In this document: positions 1 through 9,404 of the stretch, one piece after another | Layout of the letters: every line of letters begins with the position of its first letter | Position numbering within the stretch: the first letter of the stretch is position 1 | Assembly: GCA_026122225.1 (NCBI GenBank) | Contig: JANEZZ010002759.1 | Span: 1 to 64,000, forward strand | Reading direction: 5' to 3' | DNA: 64,000 nucleotides | Source of the DNA: Heloderma charlesbogerti | Lineage: Eukaryota > Chordata > Lepidosauria > Squamata > Helodermatidae | Program-made: the position numbers and the translations under genes | Notes under the pieces: generated by a model | What the model saw: the letters and a program-made list of their open reading frames with translations, nothing else | The model's database searches: none | Told to the model about the DNA's origin: nothing

Positions 1-229
1 AAGATCAATGGCTTCCTTAAAACAAAAGTATTTTGGAAGGGCAAAGTTGGGAAAGACTTACATCACAAGTGAAGAAGTAACAGCAAAGAAATGTAATATT
101 AGAAATACAGAATGATAAAGAGGGGATTATTACACAAGTGGAGGAAATAAAAATGGAATTGGTTTCTTTTTTTAGGAAGATGTATCAGATAATCCAAGAA
201 CTGATTACTTTTTTAAGAGTAAAGAGAGA
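1..229. other. Unassigned AT-rich sequence
   Basis: No gene, RNA or repeat can be assigned with confidence. The translation has short stretches faintly like a LINE region, but too broken to support a call. Confidence 0.3.
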
Positions 230-484
230 AAGATCCTCTCCTTCAATTCAGTCCATTAAAAACTTGAACATCTAACATCAACAGGAATCTTCTTTTAGAA
301 ACGTTTTCTCTATCTGTTAATAGAAACGTAAACAGCCATATTCATCACATACCTATGACAACCTTACAAAGGAAGAATAGCCTTAAGAAATCTACAGATG
401 AAAATGGACGTTGTCATTTAACATGATGATAAAGGTGGGGCCGTTGTGGTGTTGAACTATGCTAACTACGCTTAAAGACAACTA
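230..484 (+). pseudogene. Penelope-like element ORF, left fragment
   Basis: Translation around 428-455 gives DKGGAVVVL, the motif ahead of the reverse transcriptase core in Penelope-like retroelements (usual form KPADKGGAVVV). Flanking codons carry several stops, so this is a dead copy. The RT part of what is probably the same element resumes near 13331, in the same orientation. The intervening hairpin, L1 and Ngaro would then be later insertions. About 35-40 codons expected between the two halves are missing. The Penelope assignment rests on one strong motif here plus agreement with the right half. Confidence 0.55.
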
Positions 485-600
485 AAGGCGCAATCCTATG
501 CATGTTTAGACAGAAAAAAGGACTACAACTCATGCTGGCTGGAGCATGCTAGGAGTTGTAGGACTTTTTTTCTGTCCAAATATGCATAGGATTGCACCTT
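485..600. repeat. Small palindromic hairpin element
   Basis: An inverted repeat with arms of about 45-50 bp. The left arm holds GCAATCCTATGCATGTTTA and CAGAAAAAAGG, and the right arm carries the near-exact complement ending at GGATTGCACC. Non-autonomous palindromes of this kind are common in squamate genomes. It lies exactly between the Penelope left half and the start of the L1. Confidence 0.7.
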
Positions 601-1543
601 AAGTGATGTAAAGACTTGACTTCTGGTAAGGAGCCATGTCGTCCTGGCAGTGACTTGCAGGGCTCCGCAGGTCACTTCTTTCAAACAGCTGTGAAAAGGT
701 TGAGAATCCCACCCCCCCCGGAAAATAAAGGGGAAGCCTGCAGTACCACCCCGATGAAATCTTAGAAGAACAGCTGCCTTTGTGGAGGATGCAGAGGGGC
801 TCAAAACTAAGGTCAGTCGCCGGAGATAAACACTACTGAAACTACTGAAACGCTGTTTTGAAACTCTTAATTAATGAAGAGAATATAAGGATGGGCATGC
901 TCCAAGCTTAGATACTATTTGGAAATTTAAGCTACCAGCAAGCACCACTTGCACAGCAAAAAGCGAAAGTATGGCAGTTGTATAAATCTAACCTGAATTA
1001 AAATTAAGGAGTTGCAGACTTTTACAAAGTGAAATTAGCTCAAGAGGTCCTTTCAAAAGAAGAAAGAGTACTAAGACTGTTTGCATTTTTTAATAAGTAA
1101 TAGTCTAATGTAACAGTCTAATTAACTTTCTATTTCTCTAAATAATTGTTTGAAGGTTTTAATGTTTGAATTTATATGGCTGAAAGCCATATAATGTTTT
1201 TGTCCAGTTGCTTTTTTCTTCTGCATGACCTTGAGAAAGCGACAAAGTCAAAATAAATAAATCTTTGGCAGAAAGCCTGGAATAGGCTGGAATAAGATCA
1301 ACTTGTGGGCTGATTGAGTGAAATTTATTAAAGAAGGAGTATTGCTGACACCTGTTGGATGTTAAAAAATATCAGCAGCTTATGAAAAATCTTCTTTTCA
1401 TGTTCTCTTTTATTTTTATCTCTTTTTTCTCCTTTTGATACTGAGAGAGATCTCTTTTGGCAATGGAGGATCAATAACTCACTGGATATCCAGATAGATT
1501 AATTTATAAAAGAAGTAATTAAGAAGATAATTGAAGGAGTGCT

Positions 1544-2574
1544 ATGAATTTGGATAAACCAGCAAAGGATTCCAGAACAACTCATAGTAGAGCGAATGCC
1601 TGGGAGATGCCTACAGAACAATTAAGTAGAAATACTAAATCCAGGAAAGGCTCCTTAAAAGATACTCTGACGGGAGCTACGAAATTATCAGTGAAAGCAA
1701 CATCTATAAGCAAGGAAGAGGTACCTGAGCAGAAGCAAGATATACAAAAGATGGCCTTGGATGAACAAACACAGAATATTATAGATGCTATAAGCAAAAA
1801 GATGGAGGTTTTTGAACTACGCATAGAACAAAATATGGGCACCTTTGAACAACGTATAGAACAAAGGATGGAAAGACAAGTATTGGAAGTAAAGGAGGAG
1901 ATTAAAGACACGAAGGAAGAATTGAGACAAGAATTTAAGAAATTAGATGATGCATTAAATCAAAGAACAGAAGAATTTAAAATAATGACAACCAGAGTGG
2001 AAGTACTGGAAAATAATGTAGAAATTGTAACTACGGAGTTAGAACGTGAGCAGGATGCCTTAGCTTGGTTTGAGCTTAAAGACAAGGAACGCTTGTTACG
2101 TTTTAGAGGGGTCATGGAAAGTTATGGCAGGGCAGAACCTGACCTCAGAATGGAATTGGTAAAAACTATAGCAGCCTTTTTGAGTAAAGAAGAGAAAATC
2201 ATGGAAATGGAAACAGTTGAGCTTATAGACTGAATTTGACATATGCAAAAACAAAAGGTCTACACAGAGATATTATTGTCCATTTTGTAAAGAAAACTAC
2301 AAGGGATTCAATTCTCCAGCAGCACTATAAAACTAAATTGAAGATGGTGGGCAAAGTGATTATCATCATGAAAGAAATTCCTCGAAGATTTCTGAGGAAA
2401 AGGAGAGATTATGCATTTTTAACAACAATCCTGAAACAGAAGAAGATCATGTTTACATGGGAATTGACAGACGGTGTGGTCTTCTCTTACAGAGAACAGA
2501 GATTCAAGTTGAACTCAGTTCAAAAAGCAAGAGAGTTCCTTCGAACTTATGGAAAAGCCAGACCTACAACTTGA
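1544..2574 (+). pseudogene. L1 ORF1 protein (RNA-binding chaperone), frameshifted
   Basis: ORF1p of L1 LINEs trimerises through a coiled coil and binds element RNA in the cytoplasm. The first open stretch (1544-2233, 229 codons) has a basic, serine-rich start, then a long heptad-like coiled coil rich in E, K, Q and L at about residues 70-190. A frameshift near 2227 moves the rest to another frame (2236-2574). There the C-terminal domain is recognisable from RDIIVHF, KRRDYAF and a closing KAREFL, as in L1 ORF1. The start at 1544 is the first ATG of the open frame. ORF2 follows about 75 bases later, the usual L1 order. One frameshift makes this copy non-functional as it stands. Confidence 0.8.
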
Positions 2575-2651
2575 TGTACAAGAAGAAGACAGTACACGAG
2601 GTGCAACAGGTGGAAATTAAGAATGCACCTTAATCTTATATTTTTTTAAAA

Positions 2652-2723
2652 ATGGATTATAAATTTTTAACTTGGAACATTAATGGGGCAATTGCTCCTC
2701 AAAAGAGAAAGAAAATATATGCC
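2652..2723 (+). pseudogene. L1 ORF2, N-terminal stub of the endonuclease
   Basis: Starts MDYKFLTWNINGAIAPQKRK, the beginning of an APE-type L1 endonuclease (TWNINGA is the first catalytic block). The frame is cut at codon 24 by the Ngaro insertion. The next expected residues (YLEKLKQDIICLQE) appear at 9405, so the break can be placed to within a few bases. Confidence 0.85.
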
Positions 2724-3460
2724 CTAACCCTGGCGCCAGCTTGTCTGGCTGAAAGGGGGGGACCATTGCGGGTGGGTGGGGAGAGAGGATGTTGCTGCAT
2801 GTCATTGGCCACCTCCAGTGGCACCACCAAGCAGGGAGGGGCAGGCAGAGTTGCCTTAAGCTCTGCCCCCCTCCCAACCAAAGCTCTCTCGCTCACATGG
2901 CTGTCCTGAGCAAGAGAGAACCAACTGACAGCTACTTCTCTCCAACATCTTCTACCTCCTGGATGCATCGGACGCTGTGCCTCGCCTCGTGCCTTTGGCC
3001 GCCGGTGCTCTCTGAGCCTCCAAGGGCGCTGGCGCTCTCCAGCCTCGTGCTGCCGCTAGCCCTCATGCCATGGTGGACGCGGTGACCAGCCTCGCTGGTC
3101 CCCATCAGCGACAGCACTGCGTTGCCTTCTGGGCGGCGGTGCTTGCTTCGGCGGCGCATGCACCCGCCTCTTTTCCCTTGCGCCTCCGCTAGCCCTCGCG
3201 CTGCGGAGGATGCGGTGACCAGCCCTGCTTGTCCCTGGTGGCGGCAGCGGCTGCACTTCCCTGCCTTCCGAGGGGCTCACCCTGCCCGCCCCCCAGTGCC
3301 CTTTTCTCACCTGGGCCATTCTCCTCAGGACCACAGGACCAAAGGTTTGGAGTCTGCAGCGGGGAGGGCTATTCCCAGCCAGCGCCCTCACTGGGCTTGC
3401 AGGCCTCTGAGGCCTCCACCTCCGGCCCACCTTCCACCTGGGCTCCAGCTCAACCAGAAG

Positions 3461-3585
3461 AGCTAGTGTGGTGTAGTGGTTAGATCGTTGCACTGGGACC
3501 CGGGGATCCCGGGTCCTGGACTCCACTTGACCATAAGGCTTGTTGAGTGGCTTTGGGTCAGTCTCTTCCTCTCAACCTACCCCTT
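3461..3585 (+). repeat. tRNA-derived SINE head fragment in the Ngaro leader
   Basis: GTGTGGTGTAGTGGTTAGA, then CACTGGGACC and GGCTTTGGGTCAGTC, parallels the SINE at 59308-59563. The box B region is degenerate (GGTCCTGGACTCCAC rather than GGTTCGAGTCC). It ends about 10 bases before the gag-like ATG at 3596. Confidence 0.6.
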
Positions 3586-3595
3586 TATCTATATC

Positions 3596-5196
3596 ATGCC
3601 TCCTAAGAAGGGACAGGGGGGCAGAAAAGGAAAGGGTAAAGCCCCACAACCACCCACAAAAAGGCCACAGCATAGGCACGACTCTGAGTCCGAGGATGAG
3701 GCGGGCCCAGTCCTGGCTTCAATCCTTTCACGCCTTGAAGTGGCAGAACGTACCTCTGGGATCGACCCCCCTCCCCCAGCTGGGCCCGGCAAAACCACGG
3801 CAGTCCAGCCCAAACGGACATGACAGCAGACTCAACGTTCACTGTTGCTTTTCATTTCAGCACGTCTGGATGCCATCGAAGCCTCCACCTCGTCCTCTCA
3901 GGTTCACCTTGATGGCACACCACTGCTGGAGGCCGTCCACTCTCCTGAGGTGTCTCTATCGCCAGTGACACAGGCAACGTCATCCGCCTCGCTGGCAGGG
4001 GATCCGAGCACGGCCACCCTGGGTCCAGGTGAGCCGACCATTGCACCTCATTTCACATGGCCGGGTGGGGAACCTACCAGGCTGTGGGGTTGGATGCCCT
4101 GGTTTACCCATTAGGGATGGCCCTCCCCCCCCCCCCGCCTGCAATATCTTCACTCACCTCAGCCTCCGCGGCTAGAGGGGCTCAGCCAGGGGCTTCAGTC
4201 GGGGTTCCCAGCTCATTTACTTATGCGAGTGATCCCCTTCCTTCAATGGGGCTCGGCGCTCCACCCCCCCCCCCGCCAGTTACTGCAGGAGACACTTCCC
4301 TTACATCCACTGCCACAGCTGTCTCAGCCGTTTAACCTCGCTTGTGCAAGCGTCTGGCAAGGATCTGCCAGATTGACTCAGGACCCCTTGTCACACACCC
4401 CGCCTGCTCAGCCAACATCGCAGATAGCAACAACAGATCCATACGCTAACCTTGGAATGGGGGCTATGCCTACTGGGGCTACTTCTTCGCCTATTGGCTT
4501 TCACCTGACAGTAGCCACCAAAGAGAAAATTTTGCAGGGGGAATTTATAGATTTTTTTCCCTGTTATTTCGGGAGCTCGATTCCAGTGACAGAGAAAAGA
4601 ACCGTGATAAAGAGCCCGAGCGTAGCAAGGGGCGGAAGGTGCCACATACCTAGGCAAATTGATTACCAGGTTTTTTTATTTATGCTGGCATCCTCCAGCA
4701 GGGATTTCCTGAGAAGGGGTGGGTCCTCGCCAAGTACTTGGATATAATCTACAGGGCTTACATGGAGTATGAAGGGAGCGCCTGGCTGGCCTATCATGAG
4801 GCCTTCCACTGGAGGGCCGCCATTGACCCTTCTATGACCTGGGACCTGAAGGACCAGGACCTTGGGCTCCAATTTATGACCCCTTCCAGGCCGAGTTTCG
4901 GTGACAGATCTGACAGCGGCCACATTCCCACCAAGCTGTCTCCCACAATGGCCCCCAGGCCCATTGCGGGTCCAGGGGTTCAACACCGCTGGCTGTGCTG
5001 GGAGTACAGCTCCAAAGACTCCTGCTTCCGGAACCCATGCCATTTCCATCACGAATGCTCCCTTTGCGGCGGTCAGCACTCCTGTGCCTCCTGCCCGAGA
5101 GCCAGGGGATGGAGGGGTCCCCCAAAGGAAGGCCATGGTGGCAGGAGGCCGGGTAGCAGGCAACAACCCCCTCCCGAAGGGCCCCAGCCCAGTTAA
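3596..5196 (+). pseudogene. Ngaro gag-like ORF with CCCH-type zinc finger, broken
   Basis: Opens MPPKKGQGGRKGKGK, a basic start, followed by a Pro/Ser/Thr-rich stretch in several shifted frames up to about 4480. KEKILQGEFIDFF (about 4520-4560) is a conserved block of Ngaro gag-like proteins. At about 4980-5100 a Cys/His cluster (CWEYSSKDSCFRN, then HFHHECSLCGGQH) matches the zinc-finger module typical of this order. The protein would package element RNA. At least four frame changes and several stops are needed to read through, so the gene is dead. The start was chosen as the first ATG giving the basic run. Confidence 0.65.
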
Positions 5197-5966
5197 GGTG
5201 CTGCTGCTTCTTCAGCTTTTAGGTCGCTACCCTAACCGGAAGGTTGCAATCTACTTGGAACGTGGCTTCACGCTGGGTTTTAGGATCCCTTTTTGGGGTC
5301 AGCATAGGCCATATTTCACTGGTAATCAAAAGTCCGTCCTTGCCATGCAACACTTAGTTCGGGAGAAAATTGACAAGGAAGTTCTAGCGGGATGAGTCAT
5401 GGGCCCTTTTTCCACACCCCCAATACGCAACCTTCGGATTTCTCCTTTGGGAATAGTGCCCAAGAAATCCCCTGGAGAGTTTGGCTAATTCATAACTTCT
5501 CTTTCCCCAAAGCCAGTCCATTAATGACGAGATCCTGGATTATCTGTGCTCCGTGTGTTACACCTCCTTCGATGAGGTGGTAGCCATGATCTGGGATCTC
5601 GGCGACGGGACACTGATGGGCAAGTGCGATATCAAATCTGACTTTCACATTTTGCCTATAAACCCTGCGGGCTTCGATTTGTTGGGATTCTGTTTCCAGG
5701 ATAAGTTTTACATCGACCACGCCCTCCCCATGGGATGCTCCATCTCTTGAGCCATGTTCGAGAGGTTCAGCACCTTTCTGGACTGGGCTGTGAGAGATAG
5801 GTCGGGTTCTCAGAACATGGTTCTTTATTTAGATGATTTCCTGTTCGCCGGGCCTAGCAGCAGCAGTCAATATTCTGACTTAATCCGAGCATATGTATTC
5901 CTTTCCTCCGACCTGGGTGTCCCATTGGCCCACAAGAAGATTGAGGGCCCGTCGGTTACTTAAACA
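5197..5966 (+). pseudogene. Ngaro reverse transcriptase
   Basis: Conserved blocks in order: ISPLGIVPKKSPGEF (about 5440-5485), YTSFDEVVAMIW (5560-5595), GKCDIKSDF (5620-5646), ALPMGCSIS (5720-5749), FERFSTFLDW (about 5757-5786) and the catalytic YLDDF (about 5826-5840). This pattern is that of DIRS/Ngaro reverse transcriptases. The YLDD box is intact. The second residue of CSIS is followed directly by a stop at 5748, and frame changes occur around 5395 and 5490. RNase H follows. Confidence 0.8.
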
Positions 5967-6656
5967 TTCTTGAGGATCGAATTGGATACCCTCACACCAT
6001 GTTCTCGTCTCCCTCAGGACAAACTAGTAGTCCTTTGGACTAAGCTCCAGACCATCTTACAGCTTCGTAAAGTCTCCCTCAGAGCCCTGCAGGAAGTGGT
6101 GGGGCATTTGAATTTTGCATGTAGGGTGGTAGCCCCTGGCTGCACCTTCCTGCGCCGGCTGTGTTGGGCAATGTGGGGTCTTTGGCTGCCACATCATCGC
6201 ACCAGGGTCACCTCTGCCTTGCGCATGGACCTGCGGGTATGGCTTAAATTTTTGTGGGATTTTAATAGCGTCTCCTTCTGGAGGCGTGAGTTGCTCCTCC
6301 AAGCCGACCTGCAGAAAAGCCCTGGGTTTCGGACTAATATGGCAGGATCGATGGTGCCTTGGCCAATGGCCAGAGAGCTGGGCTGCCGCCGGTATTTGTC
6401 AGGACCTTACCTTTCTGTAATTCTTCCCTATTTATGTAGCTGTGCACATCTGGGCCGACCTAATGGCCAATTCGGTCACCCTCTTTTGGTGCGACAGCAT
6501 GGCCATGGTGCACGTTATTAATACACTGTCCTCTAGAAACCAAAGGGTCATGATGTTGGTCAGAGCATTTATGCTCCAGTGTCTACGTCACAACATCTGG
6601 TTCCGCGCCCGCCATGTACCAGGTTTGAGGAGCCCAATTGCCGATGCTTTGTCATG
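5967..6656 (+). pseudogene. Ngaro connection and RNase H domain
   Basis: The RT connection region reads LRALQEVVGHLNFACR (about 6078-6125). RNase H follows, with WCDSMAMVHVIN (about 6490-6525) holding the catalytic-type Asp, and RHVPGLRSPIADALS (about 6612-6656), the typical end of RNase H in this order. The first third and the last third are in different frames (a shift near 6430). The domain degrades the RNA of the RNA:DNA hybrid during reverse transcription. Confidence 0.75.
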
Positions 6657-6726
6657 AAACCAGATCAACAGGTTCCAGGGATTAGCCCCTTGGGCATGTC
6701 CACTACCAGACCCCATGCCAGCAGGA

Positions 6727-7653
6727 CTATGGGAGATTGGCGTTCTGAAGTCAAGCACGCTATTCTGAATTCTATAGCTCCCAGCACTAGAGCTGCCTAC
6801 AGCAGAGCAAGTAAGGAGTTCCATGCCTTCAGGAGTGGACTTCAGCTACAGGACTCGTGGCCCTGACCTGTGGACCACTTGTTGCAATTTTGCGTACATT
6901 TACAGAACAAGGGGCTATCTGCCAGGACCATGAGTGGGAAGCTTGCTGCTTTAGCCTTCTGGGCCAAAGTAAAAGGAGTTGACAACTCCATGTCAGATTT
7001 CCGAGTTAGGCGAGCAGTGCAAGGTTGGGCACGGATGTCACCTGCCATGGCAGATTCCAGGCGCCCCCTTTCTCCAGATTCTTTCTTGGGCTCCAGAGAT
7101 TATGGCCCTCCATTTGTTCTTCCCCATACGAGGTTTCCGTGTTCCATGCAGCGGCATTAACAGCCTTTTGTGGGGCCCTTAGGATTTCGGAATTAGTTTG
7201 GGCTTCCAAATCTGACTCGTCCGGGAGGGCCTTGAGGTACTCTGACGTGCAAGTCTGTCCCAACCTGATCCACCTCTGCTCCACATTTGAAGATCAAAGA
7301 CTGATCAGTCTGGCAATGGCACGATAGTGGCCCTCGGCCAAGCCCAAGTCGATGAGTTATGCCCTGTCAGGGCCTTACAGGTTTTTCTGGGATACTGTGG
7401 GGCGAGGGAAGGCCCCCTATTTTGCCATATTGATGGTTCACTGTTGAATACATTTCAATTCTGGGCTGTCACCAAGTCAGCGTTATCCACACTGGGCCTA
7501 GGTCATTGTCGTTTTGGGACCCACTCTTTCCTCATTGGAGCGGCCTCTGTGGCAGCCGTTGTAGGTTTTTCACACAGGCATGTGATGGCTGTGGGGAGAT
7601 GGCGCTCCAGAGCTTTCTGGTCATATGTTCATGATTTGTCTGCTCCTTCATAA
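6727..7653 (+). pseudogene. Ngaro tyrosine recombinase
   Basis: Catalyses integration of the circular DNA form in DIRS/Ngaro elements. Visible: N-terminal SAM-like part with APSTRAAYSRASKEF (about 6778-6825); catalytic Arg in CGALRISEL (about 7165-7195); the H-x-x-R site read as HSFLIGAAS (about 7524-7550), where the expected Arg is Leu; then VGRWRSRAFWSYV (about 7590-7630), with the nucleophilic Tyr in place. Stops at about 6864 and 7327 and frame shifts near 7050-7085 break the gene. Both the missing second Arg and the stops argue that it is inactive. Confidence 0.8.
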
Positions 7654-7704
7654 TGCTTTTTCTTCGCTTCCCCCCTATGTTCTTATTCTTTAGATCATTG
7701 GATT

Positions 7705-8283
7705 CGACCTATGCCGGTACGGGTGCTCATTTGTGGGCACAGTATGGTGTTTTGGGCTGCTCGAAGGGCTTCTACGTCGGCCTTCGGATCCCAGCTGCAG
7801 TTACCCTAACAGGTGTCAATACAGTGGCATGGCAGATGGGGTATGCGGTGGGACTCCCTCCTTCCCACCCTGTTTCATCAAGGTTTAGTCAGTCTTCCTC
7901 TGCAGGTCCTGGTGCTGCACCTGGGAGGGAACGACTTGGGCTGCAAGCCAGGAAAGGACCTGATCGAGCAGGCGTTTGTCCATTTGCAGGTGGTCCAGCA
8001 TCATTGGCCAGAGGTAGCCATATTGTGGTCCTTGATGCTCCCGAAAATCAATTGGAGGGCACAGAGTAACGCTGTCATTGAACGGGCACATCGGAAGGTG
8101 AACGGAGAAATGGCACGGGGGCTATTGGAACATGGCGATGGTTTCATCACCCACCAGAGAATTCTGTGGACAAGGAGGGAGCTCTACAGGCAGGACAGTG
8201 TCCACCTGTCCAACTCAGGGAACGACATATTTCTGTCTGATCTACAAAGGGGTCTGCGGGAAGTCCTTCTACTTGGGTCATAG
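7705..8283 (+). pseudogene. SGNH-type hydrolase ORF of the Ngaro element
   Basis: Reads as a small GDSL/SGNH hydrolase: block I as VLICGHSMVFWA (about 7722-7757), block III as LHLGGNDLG (about 7917-7942), block V as DSVHLSNSGND (about 8194-8226) with the Asp and His of the catalytic pair. The C-terminal two thirds (7813-8283) is one open frame of 156 codons; the block I part needs one stop passed near 7808. Vertebrate Ngaro elements carry such an ORF after the recombinase; its role in the element cycle is unknown. Confidence 0.7.
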
Positions 8284-8603
8284 GCTTGTGACTCCTGTGG
8301 CGGCTAGGATGGGCAAAAGCATAAAGAGATTAGGGATGGTATGCATGCAGAGGCACCTTATAGTGACAGGTGACACCTGAGGCCCCCCGAACAGGTTGTG
8401 CGGCTCAGCGGGGGGATAAAGGTTGCCTGGGAGACCAACCCTCCTCACTCACCCAGGTGTTTGGTGGCACCGGGAGTGGGTGATGGGAAGATCTACCTCC
8501 CCCAGAAGGGGCAGTCCAGAGGAATGGTGAGATCAATGCCACCCCTCAGTCTGGGTGTGTTTTCGCCCAAGAAGTGCCAGCTAGTCGCTGACACAGTCAG
8601 GTG

Positions 8604-9289
8604 TAAGGATGTCAGAGAATTCCGCCACAGATCTCGGTGAGGCCGAATGCCAGTGCATTTGGCTCCCCGAAATCTATGGCGGGACGAAGCCCCCTGCCCC
8701 CCCCACGAAAGGCATGCGAAATTGAGCACTTACCTGCTGCCGTCCGCCCTGACGTGCAAATGGTGGCCGCGTCTGCAGCCGCCATTCACTTCCTCATTAT
8801 AGCCGTGATAGGCTACGTAAGTATTTACGTAGCCTATCACAGCTTAACTAAGGGAACGCAAATGGCAGGGGCTACGGCGGCCGCCATTTGCGTTCCCTTT
8901 CCCCCCCATTTTAGCCTACGTAAATATTTACGTAGGCTATTACAGCAAAAAAAAAAAAAGGAACGCAAATGGCGGCCACCGGAGCTGCCGCCATTTGTGT
9001 CCACTGTTTTGTTTTGTTTTTTGCCATGATAGGCTACGTAAATATTTATGTAGCCTATCACGGCAAAATACAGGGACGCAAATGGCGGCGGCTACGGCAG
9101 CCGCCATTTGCGTCCCTGCAGGCTGCCCAGTGGCCGGATGTCCGGCTGTGGGCGGCCCCGGCCAGTGGCTCCATGGAATCTCTGTGGAGCGGAGCCGGCC
9201 GGACAGAATTTTGGGGGGAGGGACAGAGTGCCTCCCCCCCACCGCGAATGTCACCCTTTGAAAAGGTAAGTGACTTTCGTACATCCCTA
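8604..9289 (-). mobile_element. Palindrome-rich hAT-like MITE, copy 1 (in Ngaro)
   Basis: 686 bp. The left end is TAAGGATG and the right end CATCCCTA, flanked by GTCAGGTG and ATCAGGTG (8-bp target duplication, 7 of 8). It has three internal palindromes of the GATAGGCTACGTAA type (about 8809, 8913, 9027), separated by inverted AAATGGCGGC/GCCGCCATTT pairs. The long (L) end is at left with a hairpin; the short (S) end is at right. Outward splice-donor-like sites are at 8728-8735 (complement) and 9264-9271 (plus). Confidence 0.85.
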
Positions 9290-9329
9290 ATCAGGTGCCC
9301 GTCCTAGGTACCCCTTTGCAGATATTTTC

Positions 9330-9335
9330 AATAAA
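9330..9335 (+). terminator. AATAAA poly(A) signal of the Ngaro element
   Basis: AATAAA about 70 bases before the Ngaro/L1 junction, in the orientation of the Ngaro genes. A G/T-rich stretch follows at 9358-9380. Confidence 0.45.
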
Positions 9336-9404
9336 TGTGGCCAAATTTTCAACCCAAAGTTTGTTGTCTGTGTCTTCTTTGACCCATCTCTGCTCGCAAT
9401 TTAC

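Larger units (their letters stand above)
2724..9404 (+). mobile_element. Ngaro-type (DIRS order) YR retrotransposon with a hydrolase ORF
   Basis: Placed inside L1 ORF2 by the split endonuclease frame. Order: GC-rich leader, gag-like ORF with zinc finger, reverse transcriptase, RNase H, tyrosine recombinase, SGNH hydrolase, 3' region with AATAAA at 9330. Vertebrate Ngaro elements are known for a tyrosine recombinase in place of an integrase and for an SGNH-type hydrolase ORF; no methyltransferase typical of DIRS1 is seen. The expected split direct repeats were not found by eye. All ORFs carry stops or frameshifts. A 686-bp MITE sits in the 3' region. Confidence 0.8.

Noticed and set aside
2724..3460. 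Several overlapping open frames of 60-150 codons on both strands
   Set aside because: GC-rich Ngaro leader; none shows a domain or codon pattern.
8809..9060. Regularly spaced palindromes that look like a CRISPR array
   Set aside because: The units diverge, spacers are themselves repeats, the genome is a vertebrate's and the array lies inside a transposon with an 8-bp target duplication.
2724..9404. Split direct repeats expected at the ends of a Ngaro element
   Set aside because: I looked for repeated blocks between 2724-2900 and 8290-9404 and found none by eye, so they are not reported.
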